64,000 nt of DNA from Streptomyces goshikiensis (lineage in GTDB: Bacteria; Actinomycetota; Actinomycetes; Streptomycetales; Streptomycetaceae): positions 274,741 through 338,740 of the forward strand of contig NZ_BMVE01000008.1 of assembly GCF_014650555.1 (NCBI RefSeq). Reading direction: 5' to 3'. The notes beneath the pieces are model-generated. The model did no database searches. It saw only the letters and a program-made list of their open reading frames with translations, and was not told the DNA's origin. The position numbers and the translations under genes were made by a program. Position 1 is the stretch's first letter. Every line of letters starts with the position of its first letter. Below are positions 17,823 through 26,658 of the stretch, piece after piece.

Positions 17823-18293
17823 GTGCATCCATACGACCCACCCCGCGCCCCGTACCACCCGAGCACCGTCACCCCGCTGCGCCCCGCACGGGACCGGCAG
17901 AGCGCTCCGGCCGCCTCGCACACCCCGATCTTCGACACCCTGTACTCGGAGTACCTGCGCGCCTTCCGGACCCTGCCGGGTGACCGTACGGGCGAGGAGG
18001 ACCTCGGCTTCACGGCCTTCTCGTACGGGGGCGCCCACTACGCCTCCCACGGCGAATCCCCGTACGGCGGCGGCAGCCTCAGCGGCTCCGGCTGGAGCCC
18101 CGCGTGGCAGCAGACGGAGGCCTGGCAGCCCTCGTACGTCCCGCAGCCCGCCTACTCGTACGCGGGCCAGAGCGTCACCGCGCAGCACACCGCCCCGGCG
18201 CCCGCCGCCGGATACGGCAACGGGCGGCAGCACCAGACCGGGACGCACCACGTCCCGGCGGCCCTGCCGCCCGCTCCGCGCCGGGGCTACTGA
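17823..18293 (+). CDS. Uncharacterised proline/tyrosine-rich small protein
   Basis: A 156-residue protein with one ordered-looking segment (about residues 32-75: PIFDTLYSEYLRAFRTLPGD and EEDLGFTAFSYG) embedded in Pro/Tyr/Gly/Ser-rich, probably disordered sequence. No catalytic motif, signal or membrane helix is visible. The DTLYSEY pattern resembles other short Streptomyces-only proteins of unknown role, but I cannot name a family. The GTG at 17823 is the only upstream start in frame and lacks a good Shine-Dalgarno, so the start is uncertain. Its stop lies about 27 bases from the convergent end of der. Confidence 0.6.
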   Translation: MHPYDPPRAPYHPSTVTPLRPARDRQSAPAASHTPIFDTLYSEYLRAFRTLPGDRTGEEDLGFTAFSYGGAHYASHGESPYGGGSLSGSGWSPAWQQTEAWQPSYVPQPAYSYAGQSVTAQHTAPAPAAGYGNGRQHQTGTHHVPAALPPAPRRGY

Positions 18294-18320
18294 CCCCGGC
18301 CCGGCGTCACCGCGTACGCC

Positions 18321-19781
18321 CTACTTCTTCTTGTGCTGGGCACCGCGCTTCTCGCGCACCCGCACCGAGATGTGGATCGGGGTGCCCTCGAAGCCGAACT
18401 CCTCGCGCAGGCGGCGCTCGATGAAGCGCCGGTAGCCGTGCTCCAGGAAGCCGGAGGCGAAGAGGACGAACCGCGGCGGCTTGCTGCCCGCCTGGGTACC
18501 GAACAGGATGCGGGGCTGCTTGCCGCCGCGGATCGGGTGCGGGTGCGCGGCGACGACCTCGCCGAGGAAGGCGTTCAGCCGGCCGGTGGGGACGCGCGTC
18601 TCCCAGCCCGCCAGCGCCGTCTCGATCGCCGGGACCAGCTTCTCCATGTGGCGGCCGGTGAGCGCCGAGACGTTCACCCGGGGCGCCCAGGCGACCTGCT
18701 GCATCTCGGTCTCGATCTCGCGCTCGAGGTAGTAGCGGCGCTCCTCGTCGAGCTCGTCCCACTTGTTGTAGGCGATCACGATCGCGCGGCCGGCCTCGAC
18801 GGCCATGGTGATGATGCGCTGGTCCTGGACGCTGATCGTCTCGGTGGTGTCGATCAGGATGACCGCGACCTCCGCCTTCTCGACCGCGGCGGCGGTGCGC
18901 AGGGAGGCGTAGTAGTCGGCGCCCTGCTGGAGGTGGACCTTCTTGCGGATGCCCGCGGTGTCCACGAACTTCCAGGTCACGCCACCGAGCTCGATGAGCT
19001 CGTCGACCGGGTCGCGGGTGGTGCCGGCCAGCTCGTTGACGACGACCCGGTCCTCCTTCGCGACCTTGTTCAGGAGCGAGGACTTGCCGACGTTCGGGCG
19101 CCCGATGAGGGCGATGCGGCGCGGGCCGCCGAGGGCGGCGCCGCCGAAGGTCTGCTCGGGGGCCTCCGGCAGCGCTTCGAGCACGGCGTCGAGCATGTCG
19201 CCCGTACCGCGGCCGTGCAGCGAGGAGACCGGGTGCGGCTGGCCGAGGCCCAGCGACCACAGGGAGGCCGCGTCGGCCTCGCCGCTCTGGCCGTCGACTT
19301 TGTTGGCGCACAGCACGACGGGCTTGCCGGCCCGGCGCAGCAGCTTGACGACGGCCTCGTCGGTGTCGGTGGCGCCGACCTTGGCGTCCACGACGAAGAC
19401 GACCGCGTCGGCGGCCTCGATGGCGTACTCGGCCTGGGCGGCGACGGAGGCGTCGATGCCGAGGACGTCCTGCTCCCAGCCGCCGGTGTCGACGACCTTG
19501 AAGCGGCGGCCGGCCCATTCGGCCTCGTAGGTGACGCGGTCGCGGGTGACGCCCGGCTTGTCCTCGACGACCGCCTCGCGGCGGCCGATGATCCGGTTCA
19601 CCAGGGTCGACTTGCCGACGTTCGGGCGGCCGACGACGGCGAGTACGGGGAGCGGCCCGTGGCCGGCCTCCGAGATCGCGCCTTCGACGTCCTCGACGTC
19701 AAAGCCTTCCTCCGCGGCGAGCTCCATGAACTCCGCGTACTCGGCATCGCCAAGCGCTCCGTGGTCGTGCTGGTCGTTCAT
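18321..19781 (-). CDS. der: Ribosome biogenesis GTPase Der (EngA)
   Basis: A 486-residue tandem GTPase needed for 50S ribosomal subunit maturation. Two G domains are evident, each with GRPNVGKS (first at residues 51-58), a DTGGWE or DTAGIR G3 motif, and NKVDG or NKWDE G4 motifs, followed by the KH-like C-terminal domain (LFASGFLEHGYRRFIERRLREEFGFEGTPI). A 45-residue acidic N-terminal extension, typical of actinobacterial Der, precedes the first G domain. ATG 19781 is chosen because GAGGAACG lies upstream and the extra codons of the longer frame are not conserved. It follows plsC on the same strand with a 75-base gap, the usual cmk-plsC-der order. Confidence 0.97.
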   Translation of the reverse strand: MNDQHDHGALGDAEYAEFMELAAEEGFDVEDVEGAISEAGHGPLPVLAVVGRPNVGKSTLVNRIIGRREAVVEDKPGVTRDRVTYEAEWAGRRFKVVDTGGWEQDVLGIDASVAAQAEYAIEAADAVVFVVDAKVGATDTDEAVVKLLRRAGKPVVLCANKVDGQSGEADAASLWSLGLGQPHPVSSLHGRGTGDMLDAVLEALPEAPEQTFGGAALGGPRRIALIGRPNVGKSSLLNKVAKEDRVVVNELAGTTRDPVDELIELGGVTWKFVDTAGIRKKVHLQQGADYYASLRTAAAVEKAEVAVILIDTTETISVQDQRIITMAVEAGRAIVIAYNKWDELDEERRYYLEREIETEMQQVAWAPRVNVSALTGRHMEKLVPAIETALAGWETRVPTGRLNAFLGEVVAAHPHPIRGGKQPRILFGTQAGSKPPRFVLFASGFLEHGYRRFIERRLREEFGFEGTPIHISVRVREKRGAQHKKK

Positions 19782-19856
19782 GAAGTCCGTTCCTCGTCGT
19801 TCGTGGTGATCGGTGGCACCCGCGCAGCGCGGTTCCACTACTAGGTCAAGTCTCGC

Positions 19857-20504
19857 TCAGCGCCCGGTGAGGCGCTTGGCGTCGGCCAGGTGGGCGGTCA
19901 GCCGGTCCTGGATGCGTACGGTGGCCTCGTCCAGCGCGGTACGGGTACGGCGGCCACTGCCGTCCCCCGCGTCGAAGGCGTCGCCGAAGACGACGTCGAC
20001 CCGGCTCCTCAGCGGCGGCAGGCCCTTGACGAGCCGGCCCCGGCGGTCGGTGCTGCCGAGCACGGCGACCGGCACGATGGGCGCCGCGCCGCGGACCGCG
20101 AAGTACGCGAGCCCGGCGCGGAGCGAGGCGAAGTCTCCCTCGCCCCGGGTGCCCTCGGGGAAGATCCCCAGGGCCCCGCCCTGTTCCAGTACGCCGAGCG
20201 CCCGGGTGATCGCGGTGCGGTCGGTGCCGGACCGGTCGACCTTCACCTGCCCGATCCCCTCCAGGAAGGGACCGAGCGGGCCTATGAAGGCCTCTTTCTT
20301 GATCAGGAAGTGCAGCGGCCGGGGGGCCGTGCCCATGAGCATGGGGCCGTCTATGTTGTGCGCGTGGTTCACGGCCAGGATGACGGGGCCGGAGGCCGGC
20401 ACCTTCCAGGCCCCCAGCACGCGCGGTCTCCACAGCCCGTACATGAGGCCGATCCCGATCCGCCGGCCGACCGCCGCACCCTTGAGGGAGGGCGTTTCGC
20501 TCAC
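19857..20504 (-). CDS. plsC: 1-acyl-sn-glycerol-3-phosphate acyltransferase (PlsC family)
   Basis: A 215-residue lysophosphatidic acid acyltransferase that makes phosphatidic acid from acyl donor and 1-acylglycerol-3-phosphate at the inner membrane face. The HX4D catalytic motif is NHAHNIDG, block II is IKKEAFIGPLGPFLEGIGQVKVDR, and block III is FPEGTRG. The GTG start at 20504 overlaps the cmk stop in a GTGA, a hallmark of translational coupling. Several PlsC-like paralogues exist in streptomycetes, so the exact acyl preference cannot be told from sequence. Confidence 0.9.
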   Translation of the reverse strand: MSETPSLKGAAVGRRIGIGLMYGLWRPRVLGAWKVPASGPVILAVNHAHNIDGPMLMGTAPRPLHFLIKKEAFIGPLGPFLEGIGQVKVDRSGTDRTAITRALGVLEQGGALGIFPEGTRGEGDFASLRAGLAYFAVRGAAPIVPVAVLGSTDRRGRLVKGLPPLRSRVDVVFGDAFDAGDGSGRRTRTALDEATVRIQDRLTAHLADAKRLTGR

Positions 20505-21199
20505 TTGCGCCCCGCCCGCTTCTCCTCGACGAGGGTCACGACGCACTCGATGACCTGGTCGAGGGTGAGCTCGGTGGTGTCGACCTCGACGGCGTCGCCG
20601 GCCTTGGCCAGCGGGGAGGTCTTGCGGCCGGAGTCGGCCGCGTCCCGCTTGATCAGGGCTTCCTTGGTGGCCGCCAGGTCGGTGGCCTCCTTGCCCTTCA
20701 GCTCGCCGCTGCGCCGGGCGGCGCGGGCCTCGGCGGAGGCGGTGAGGAAGACCTTGAGGTCGGCGTCGGGCAGGACGGTGGTGCCGATGTCCCGGCCCTC
20801 GACGACGATCCCGCCGTCCGCGTCGGCGGCGATGGTGCGCTGCAGCTCGGTGATCCGGGTGCGGACCTCGGGGACGGCGCTGACGGCGCTGACCTTGGAG
20901 GTGACCTCCTTGGTCCGGATCGGCCCGGAGGCGTCCAGTCCGTCGACGGTGATGGTGGGCGCGCAGGGGTCGGTGCCGGAGACGATGGCGGGCTTGCCCG
21001 CGGCGACCGCGATCGCGTGCGGGTCCTCGGTGTCGACGCCGTTGGTGATCATCCACCAGGTGATGGCCCGGTACTGGGCACCGGTGTCCAGGTAGCGCAG
21101 CCCGAGCTTGGCGGCCACGGCCTTGGAGGTGCTGGACTTGCCCGTGCCGGAGGGACCGTCGATGGCGACGATCACGGCGGACGGAGCTGCGGTTTCCAC
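20501..21199 (-). CDS. cmk: Cytidylate kinase
   Basis: A 232-residue (d)CMP kinase that phosphorylates CMP and dCMP with ATP. The P-loop is GPSGTGKSS (residues 15-23), the CMP-binding region includes YLDTGAQYRAITW, and the conserved VVEGRDIGTTVLPDADLKVFLTA segment and lid arginines (KRDAADSGRKTSPL) are all present. It starts with GTG after AGGAAGG. It is the first gene of a coupled cmk-plsC pair leading into der, and lies 200 bases downstream of tyrA across a GC-rich, hairpin-prone spacer (21200-21399) that probably holds the tyrA terminator and the cmk promoter. Confidence 0.96.
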   Translation of the reverse strand: METAAPSAVIVAIDGPSGTGKSSTSKAVAAKLGLRYLDTGAQYRAITWWMITNGVDTEDPHAIAVAAGKPAIVSGTDPCAPTITVDGLDASGPIRTKEVTSKVSAVSAVPEVRTRITELQRTIAADADGGIVVEGRDIGTTVLPDADLKVFLTASAEARAARRSGELKGKEATDLAATKEALIKRDAADSGRKTSPLAKAGDAVEVDTTELTLDQVIECVVTLVEEKRAGRK

Positions 21200-21399
21200 G
21201 GTGCGGGCACCTTCCTGGTTGCGCGTACGTGTCCGGGCGCGCCAAAGCGCCCCTCTCCAAGGTTACCGGCCCCGCGCACCTCCCGGCCCCGCCCCCGTTC
21301 CCGCCCCGTCCGGCCCCCGTCCCGCCCCCGCCCGGCCCCGCCGGACCGGCAGGGGTGCGAGGCGGGGGGCCGGGGTCCGGGGGGCGGCCCCCCCGGGGG

Positions 21400-22488
21400 T
21401 CACTGCTGGCGCAGGGCCCAGCCGCGGTCGCGGAGTTCGGCCGTGAGGCCGGGAACGGCCCGCGGGTCCACCATCAGCTGCACCAGACCGGCCTGCTGTC
21501 CCGTCGCGTGCTCGATCCGCACGTCCTCGATGTTCACCCCGGCCCGGCCCGCGTCCGCGAAGATCCGCGCCAGCTCGCCCGGCTGGTCGCTGATGAACAC
21601 CCCGACCGTTTCGTACGCCATCGGCGCCGCCCCGTGCTTGCCCGGCACCCGTACCCGCCCCGCGTTGCCGCGCCGCAGGACGTCCTCGATCCCCGCCGCG
21701 CCGCCGCGCCGCTTGGCCTCGTCCGCCGACTGGAGCCCCCGCAGCGCCTCCACCGTCTCCGAGAGGTCGGCCGCGATCCCGGACAGGACGTCCGCCACCG
21801 GTCCCGGGTTCGCCGAGAGGATCTCCACCCACATCCGCGGATCGGACGCCGCGATCCGCGTCACGTCCCGGATCCCCTGCCCGCACAGCCGGACCGCCGT
21901 CTCGTCGGCCTCCTCCAGCCGCGCCGCGACCATGCTCGACACCAGCTGCGGGGTGTGCGAGACCAGCGCCACCGCCCGGTCGTGGGCGTCGGCGTCCATC
22001 ACCACCGGTACGGCCTTGCAGAGCGCCACCAGTTCCAGCGCCAGGTTGAGCACCTCGTGGTCGGTGTCCCGGGTCGGCGTCAGCACCCACGGCCGCCCCT
22101 CGAAGAGGTCCGCCGTCGCCGCCAGCGGCCCCGAGCGCTCCTTGCCGGCCATCGGGTGCGTCCCGATGTACGCGGTGACGTCCACGCCGAGCGCCTCCAG
22201 CTCCCGCCGCGGGCCGCCCTTGACGCTCGCCACGTCCACGTACGCCCGCGCCAGGTCCCGGCCGATCGCGTCGGCCAGCGCCGCAGCGACGTGCGCCGGA
22301 GGTACGGCGACGATCGCCAGGTCGACCTTGCCTTCCGGGGTGTCGTCCGTACCGGCGCCGAGGGAGGCGGCCGTCCGGGCCTGGGAGGGGTCGTGGTCGG
22401 CGAGGTGGACGGCGATCCCGCGGGCGGTCAGGGCGAGCGCCGCGGAGGTGCCGATCAGTCCGGTTCCGATGACGACGGCGGTTCTCAC
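21400..22488 (-). CDS. tyrA: Prephenate dehydrogenase with C-terminal ACT domain
   Basis: A 362-residue TyrA converting prephenate to 4-hydroxyphenylpyruvate with NAD(P)+ in tyrosine synthesis. The Rossmann motif VIGTGLIGTSAA opens the protein and an acidic residue in HLADHD ends strand two, suggesting NAD preference. GTHPMAGKERSGP holds the catalytic His region, and SHTPQLVSSMVAARL continues the dimer core. The final 75 residues (ETVGVFISDQPGELARIFADAGRAGVNIEDV) form an ACT domain, the likely tyrosine feedback site. The ATG start has no strong Shine-Dalgarno. It is transcribed away from the YidB gene on the same strand. Confidence 0.95.
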   Translation of the reverse strand: MRTAVVIGTGLIGTSAALALTARGIAVHLADHDPSQARTAASLGAGTDDTPEGKVDLAIVAVPPAHVAAALADAIGRDLARAYVDVASVKGGPRRELEALGVDVTAYIGTHPMAGKERSGPLAATADLFEGRPWVLTPTRDTDHEVLNLALELVALCKAVPVVMDADAHDRAVALVSHTPQLVSSMVAARLEEADETAVRLCGQGIRDVTRIAASDPRMWVEILSANPGPVADVLSGIAADLSETVEALRGLQSADEAKRRGGAAGIEDVLRRGNAGRVRVPGKHGAAPMAYETVGVFISDQPGELARIFADAGRAGVNIEDVRIEHATGQQAGLVQLMVDPRAVPGLTAELRDRGWALRQQ

Positions 22489-22623
22489 GGGGCGCTCCAG
22501 GGTTGATCGCGTACGGGCAGTCCTGACTCAGGGTAGCCAGCCCGTACGGGACGGGGGCCCGGCGACCGCCCCTCGGACGGCCGCCGGGCCCCGCAGACCG
22601 GCCGGATGCCGGCCGGGGACCGG

Positions 22624-23082
22624 CTAGAGGTTCTGCTGCCGGATGATGTCCTCCAGCGATCCCGACGGCAGCTGCCCTTCCGGGCTCAGCTTGTCGACGG
22701 CCGTCGGCAGCGACCGCGCGATCTGGTCGGCGGCCTCCTGGGGGCTGACGCCGGTCTGCTCGGCCACCTTCTGGAGGGTCGCGTCCGGCAGGGCCTCGGC
22801 GATCTGCGCGCCGGAGACGGGCTGGTTGTCGCCCTTGCCGATCCACGACTGCGCCTGGTCGGTCAGGCCCGACTTGGTCAGCATGTCCATCAGTCCGCCG
22901 AGCGGGTTGCTCCCGCCGCCTCCGGCCGCCTGGGCGCCGCCGCCCGCACCGCCGCCGCCCATGAGGGCGCCGAGGAGCGCGCCGAGGATGTTGCCGCCGC
23001 CGCCCTGGCCGCTTCCGCCGCCGCTGCCACCGCTGCCGCCGAGGAGGCCGCCCAGCAGAGAGCCCAGGTCATTTCCCGCCAT
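22624..23082 (-). CDS. YidB-family (DUF937) glycine-rich protein
   Basis: A 152-residue protein with an N-terminal half made almost wholly of Gly, Ser and Leu (LGSLLGGLLGGSGGSGG; NILGALLGALMGGGG) and a compact C-terminal YidB domain (about residues 70-150) including MDMLTKSGLTDQAQSWIGKGDNQPVSGAQIAEALPD and LSPEGQLPSGSLEDIIRQ. YidB proteins are widespread, cytosolic and of unknown function. The ATG at 23082 follows AAAGG at good spacing and is preferred over an upstream ATG. The gene is monocistronic, divergent from the DUF952 gene. Confidence 0.85.
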   Translation of the reverse strand: MAGNDLGSLLGGLLGGSGGSGGGSGQGGGGNILGALLGALMGGGGAGGGAQAAGGGGSNPLGGLMDMLTKSGLTDQAQSWIGKGDNQPVSGAQIAEALPDATLQKVAEQTGVSPQEAADQIARSLPTAVDKLSPEGQLPSGSLEDIIRQQNL

Positions 23083-23221
23083 GGTCACGCCTTTCGAAGA
23101 GGGGCCGGGCCGCACAACCCTGTACACCCCGGCTTCGAGACACGGACAATGTCACCCGGACCGGACACCGCCGCCACCTGGCGCGGGCCGGCCGGCCCGG
23201 CGCTGCGGTAGAACGTTCGGC

Positions 23222-23563
23222 ATGTTCTTCCACATCGTCCCGCTCTCCGACTGGACCGCCGAGCCCGACCTCCCGTACGCGCCGTCCTCGCTGGAATCGC
23301 AGGGTTTCGTGCACTGTTCGGCGGATCCCGAGACCGTCCTCGCGATCGCCGGGACCCACTACCGCGAGACGCCGGGAACCTTGCTCGCGGTGGAACTCGA
23401 CGAGTCTGCGCTGACGTCGGAGGTCCGCCGTGAGGGTGAATCCGGAGACCGTTACCCGCATGTCCACGGCCCGTTGAACCGGGACGCGGTGAGCCGCGTG
23501 TGGCAGGTGGTACGTACCCCTGGCGGTCCGGCGGAACTGGCGCCGTGGCAGCCGGGGCCCTGA
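23222..23563 (+). CDS. DUF952 domain protein
   Basis: A 113-residue single-domain protein with the DUF952 signature: FFHIVPLSDW at the start, SLESQGFVHCSADPETV in the middle, and HVHGPLNRDAVSRV near the end. The fold is related to ADP-ribosyltransferase-like/glutathione-S-transferase-adjacent small proteins, but no activity has been established for the family to my knowledge. There is no Shine-Dalgarno; TAGAAC ends seven bases before the ATG, so a leaderless transcript is likely. The next gene starts 80 bases downstream on the same strand. Confidence 0.85.
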   Translation: MFFHIVPLSDWTAEPDLPYAPSSLESQGFVHCSADPETVLAIAGTHYRETPGTLLAVELDESALTSEVRREGESGDRYPHVHGPLNRDAVSRVWQVVRTPGGPAELAPWQPGP

Positions 23564-23643
23564 ATCGGTGTGGCGGGCTTCTGATGGGGCCCGCCACTTG
23601 CCAGGATGCCTCTCGCCATCCCGGCAATGAGCGAGGAGATGTC

Positions 23644-24102
23644 ATGAGCGACCCCAACCGCACGGCCCGGCGTACGGTTCTGGCGGCAGGAGCGGCCGCG
23701 CTGGCGGGCGGCGCCCTCACCGCGTGCGGCAGCGAGGACAAGGCCGCGCCCGCGACGGGCAGCCCGGCCCCGCAGCCGCCCGCGAGCGAGCAGGGCTCCG
23801 CCCCGGCCGCCGGGAAGGCGCTGCTGAAGACGGCGGACGTCCCGGTCGGCGGCGGGACCGTCCTCAAGGAGCAGAAGCTGGTGGTGACCCAGCCGACGGC
23901 CGGGTCCTACCGCTGCTTCACGGCGGTCTGCCCGCACCAGGGCTGCCTCGTGAACAAGGTCGAGAACGGCACCATCGACTGCCCCTGCCACGGCAGCGAG
24001 TTCAAGGTCACCGACGGCGCGGTGGTCAAGGGACCGTCGACCCGCCCGCTCGCGGAGAAGAAGATCAACGTGACCCCGGCCGGCGAGATCCAGCTCGCCT
24101 GA
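23644..24102 (+). CDS. Secreted Rieske [2Fe-2S] lipoprotein
   Basis: A 152-residue exported electron-transfer protein. The N terminus has a twin-arginine segment (TARRTVLAAGAAALAGG) followed by a lipobox-like LTACG, so it is probably Tat-exported and lipid-anchored. After a Pro/Ala spacer comes a small Rieske domain with the cluster ligands in CPHQGC and CPCHGSEF (two Cys and two His). It lacks membrane helices of cytochrome bc1 Rieske proteins, so it is a stand-alone ferredoxin-like partner of unknown reductase. ATG 23644 follows GAGGAG. A sporadic family in Streptomyces often annotated simply as Rieske (2Fe-2S) protein. Confidence 0.92.
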   Translation: MSDPNRTARRTVLAAGAAALAGGALTACGSEDKAAPATGSPAPQPPASEQGSAPAAGKALLKTADVPVGGGTVLKEQKLVVTQPTAGSYRCFTAVCPHQGCLVNKVENGTIDCPCHGSEFKVTDGAVVKGPSTRPLAEKKINVTPAGEIQLA

Positions 24103-24144
24103 ATCCCCTCGCGGGGCGGGCGGCGCTCTGGCTACGCTCCCCCG

Positions 24145-24855
24145 ATGAACGAACTGACGCCCGAATCCCTGGAACTGGTGCGCGACCACACGGTGTACGC
24201 GTGCGTGATGGGCTCGCGGGCGTTCGGCCTGGCGACGGAGGCGAGCGACACCGACCGGCGCGGTGTCTACCTCGCCCCCACGCCGCTGTTCTGGCGGTTC
24301 GAGAAGCCGCCGACGCATGTGGAGGGGCCGCGGGAGGAGCAGTTCTCCTGGGAGCTGGAACGCTTCTGCGAGCTCGCCCTGCGCGCCAACCCGAACATCC
24401 TGGAGTGCCTGCACTCCCCGCTCGTGGAGCGGGTGACCCCGGTGGGCGAGGAACTCCTCTCCCTGCGCGGGGCGTTCCTCTCCCGCCGGGCCCACACCAG
24501 CTTCAGCCGGTATGCGGCATCGCAGCACACCAGACTCGTCGCGGACGTCCGCATCCACGGCGCCCCGCGCTGGAAGCACGCCATGCACCTGTTGCGGCTG
24601 CTGCTGTCCTGCCGCGACCTGCTGCGCACGGGCCGGCTGACCATCGGCGCCGGCCCGCACCGCGACCGCCTCCTCGCGGTCAGGCGCGGCGAGCTGTCCT
24701 GGGCCGAGGTCGACTCCTGGATGGCCCGCCTCTCGCAGGAGACCGAGGCGGCCCTCTCCACCACCCCGCTCCCGGAGTCCCCGGACCACGCCCGCGTGGC
24801 GGACTTCCTCCACCGCGCCCGCAGCGCCTCGGCGGCCGCCTCGGTCGCCTCCTAG
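24145..24855 (+). CDS. Predicted nucleotidyltransferase (pol-beta-like fold)
   Basis: A 236-residue protein with the N-terminal motif GSRAFGLATEASDTDRRGVY, in which GS and the D.D pair match the metal-binding active site of the DNA polymerase beta/MNT nucleotidyltransferase superfamily. A helical C-terminal domain with HAMHLLRLLLSCRDLL and several arginines follows. Family members are often annotated as DNA polymerase beta superfamily proteins; the acceptor is unknown. There is no Shine-Dalgarno; TACGCT lies six bases before the ATG, again suggesting a leaderless transcript. It converges on the ADP-ribosylglycohydrolase gene, stops being five bases apart. Confidence 0.8.
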   Translation: MNELTPESLELVRDHTVYACVMGSRAFGLATEASDTDRRGVYLAPTPLFWRFEKPPTHVEGPREEQFSWELERFCELALRANPNILECLHSPLVERVTPVGEELLSLRGAFLSRRAHTSFSRYAASQHTRLVADVRIHGAPRWKHAMHLLRLLLSCRDLLRTGRLTIGAGPHRDRLLAVRRGELSWAEVDSWMARLSQETEAALSTTPLPESPDHARVADFLHRARSASAAASVAS

Positions 24856-24859
24856 GCCC

Positions 24860-25882
24860 TCACGCGTCCCAGAGGGCGCCGAAGGTGAGGAGTTCGGAGC
24901 GGTATTCGATCCGGCCCTCCCAGTCGCGGGGCCAGACGTCCGCGCCGAGGTGGGCACCCGCGAAGGCGCCGGCGAGGCAGGCGAGGGAGTCCGAGTCGCC
25001 GCGCGTGCAGGCGGCCCGGCGCAGGGCGAGCAGCGGCTCCTGCGGGAAGAGCAGGAAACAGTGCAGGGCCGTGGCGAAGGCCTCCTCGGCGATCCAGCCG
25101 TCGCCGGTGGTCAGGCAGGGGTCGGTCTCCGGCGAGGGGTCGCGCAGGGCCGCCGCGAGGCGGTCCAGGACGGCCAGGCACTCGTCCCAGCCCCGCGCGA
25201 TGAAGGACTCCGCCGAGGCGTCGGAGGCGGTGCGCATCCAGAGGTCGCCGAGCCACCGCTCGTGGTAGCGGGTGCGGTTCTCCAGCGCGTACGAGCGCAG
25301 CAGACCCACCAGACCCGTCACCTCCGTGCCCTCGGCCAGCAAGTACACCGCGCGGGCCGTGAGGTCCGAGGCGGCGAGCGCCGTCGGGTGGCCGTGGGTG
25401 AGGGCCGACTGGAGCTGGGCGGCGCCGGCCCGCTCCTCCTCCGTCCAGCCGGGGACCAGGCCCACCGGCGCCACCCGCATGTTCGCGCCGCAGCCCTTGG
25501 AGCCGATCTGGCTGGCGTCCCGCCAGTCGCGCTCCGGCTGGTCGAGCAGGTGGCAGGCCTTCAGGCAGGTGTTGCCCGGGGCCCGGTTGTTCTCCGGGGA
25601 GTGGTACCAGTCGACGAACTCCTCCCGGACCGGCCGGGCCAGGCGCAGCGGGCCCACCCGGCCGCGGTCGGCTGCCGTGCGTATGCCGCGCGCCAGGGCC
25701 AGCGTCATCTGGGTGTCGTCGGTGACGATCGCCGGGCGGGGCAGGCCCATCTCCCGCCAGGGGCCGGTCTTGGCCAGGATCGTCGGCACGTCGTGGAACT
25801 CCGTGGGGAAGCCCAGGGCGTCGCCCAGGGCCAGGCCGATCAGCGCGCCCGTCGCGGCTCGCTTGGCCGCCTTCTTCGTCAT
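24860..25882 (-). CDS. ADP-ribosylglycohydrolase (DraG/ARH family)
   Basis: A 340-residue member of the ADP-ribosyl-glycohydrolase family, which removes ADP-ribose from proteins, DNA or small molecules with the help of two Mg2+ ions. Metal-ligand motifs are visible: GALIGLALGDALG near the start, TDDTQMTLALA (residues about 54-64), and the GDSDSLACLAGAFAGAHLG motif near the C terminus. The ATG start overlaps the stop of the nudix/NrtR gene in an ATGA, making this the last gene of the pnuC-nadR-nrtR operon. This placement ties it to NAD or ADP-ribose turnover; the substrate is not known. Confidence 0.92.
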   Translation of the reverse strand: MTKKAAKRAATGALIGLALGDALGFPTEFHDVPTILAKTGPWREMGLPRPAIVTDDTQMTLALARGIRTAADRGRVGPLRLARPVREEFVDWYHSPENNRAPGNTCLKACHLLDQPERDWRDASQIGSKGCGANMRVAPVGLVPGWTEEERAGAAQLQSALTHGHPTALAASDLTARAVYLLAEGTEVTGLVGLLRSYALENRTRYHERWLGDLWMRTASDASAESFIARGWDECLAVLDRLAAALRDPSPETDPCLTTGDGWIAEEAFATALHCFLLFPQEPLLALRRAACTRGDSDSLACLAGAFAGAHLGADVWPRDWEGRIEYRSELLTFGALWDA

Positions 25883-26658
25883 CGCGTGGGTCCTTCCGAG
25901 GGTCGGAGCAGGGGCGGGTGCAGGGTGGTCGCCGGTCCCGGCCGGTACAGCGCGGCCGGTTTGCCGCGACCGCCGGTGAGCCGGGCGGCTCCCGGCACGG
26001 CCTCGACGAAGCCGGGCGTGGCCAGGACCTTGCGGCGGAAGTTGGGGCGGTCCAGGGCGGTGTCCCAGACGGTCTCGTAGACGGCCTGGAGCTCGCCGAG
26101 GGTGAACTCGGGCGGGCAGAAGGCGCTGGCCAGGCAGGTGTATTCGAGCTTCGAGCCGACCCGTTCCCGCGCGTCGGCGAGGATCACGGCGTGGTCGAAG
26201 GCCAGCCCGGATCCGACGCCGGGGTCCGAGCCCGGGCCCGGGTCCGCGCCCGGGGCGGCCGCCTCGCCCACCGGTACCCAGCGGGCCCGGTCGGCGTCTC
26301 CGCCGCCCCCGGCGGCCGGCTCGGGCATGTCCGGGACCAGCGCGGTGAAGGCCACCGAGACCACCCGCATCCGGGGGTCGCGGTCCGGATCGCTGTAGGT
26401 GCGCAGCTGCTCCAGGTGCAGGGCGGCGACCACGCCCGGCGCCAGCCCGGTCTCCTCGGCGAGTTCCCGCCGGGCGGCCGTCTCGGCGGACTCCCGGGGC
26501 AGCACGAAACCGCCGGGCAGCGCCCAGGTGCCCGCGTACGGCTCCTGCCCGCGCCGGATCAGCAGCACGTGCAGGGCGCCGGCGCGGACGGTGAAGACGG
26601 CGAGGTCGACGGTCACCGCGAACGGCTCGAAGGCGTGCGGATCGTATCCGGCGGTCAC
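25879..26658 (-). CDS. nrtR: NrtR-type nudix transcriptional regulator of NAD metabolism
   Basis: A 259-residue protein with an N-terminal nudix-like domain (GGFVLPRESAETAARRELAEETGL, residues 50-72) and a C-terminal winged-helix segment (FTLGELQAVYETVWDTALDRPNFRRKVL) that is the mark of NrtR repressors. NrtR senses ADP-ribose and represses NAD salvage and biosynthesis genes. A low-complexity Gly/Pro/Asp insert (about residues 118-150) separates the halves. Its GTG overlaps the nadR stop by four bases (GTGA) and its own stop overlaps the glycohydrolase start (ATGA). The palindrome at 28392-28408 in front of pnuC is its probable operator. Catalytic nudix activity is usually lost in NrtR but the box here looks intact. 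Confidence 0.85.
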   Translation of the reverse strand: MTAGYDPHAFEPFAVTVDLAVFTVRAGALHVLLIRRGQEPYAGTWALPGGFVLPRESAETAARRELAEETGLAPGVVAALHLEQLRTYSDPDRDPRMRVVSVAFTALVPDMPEPAAGGGGDADRARWVPVGEAAAPGADPGPGSDPGVGSGLAFDHAVILADARERVGSKLEYTCLASAFCPPEFTLGELQAVYETVWDTALDRPNFRRKVLATPGFVEAVPGAARLTGGRGKPAALYRPGPATTLHPPLLRPSEGPTR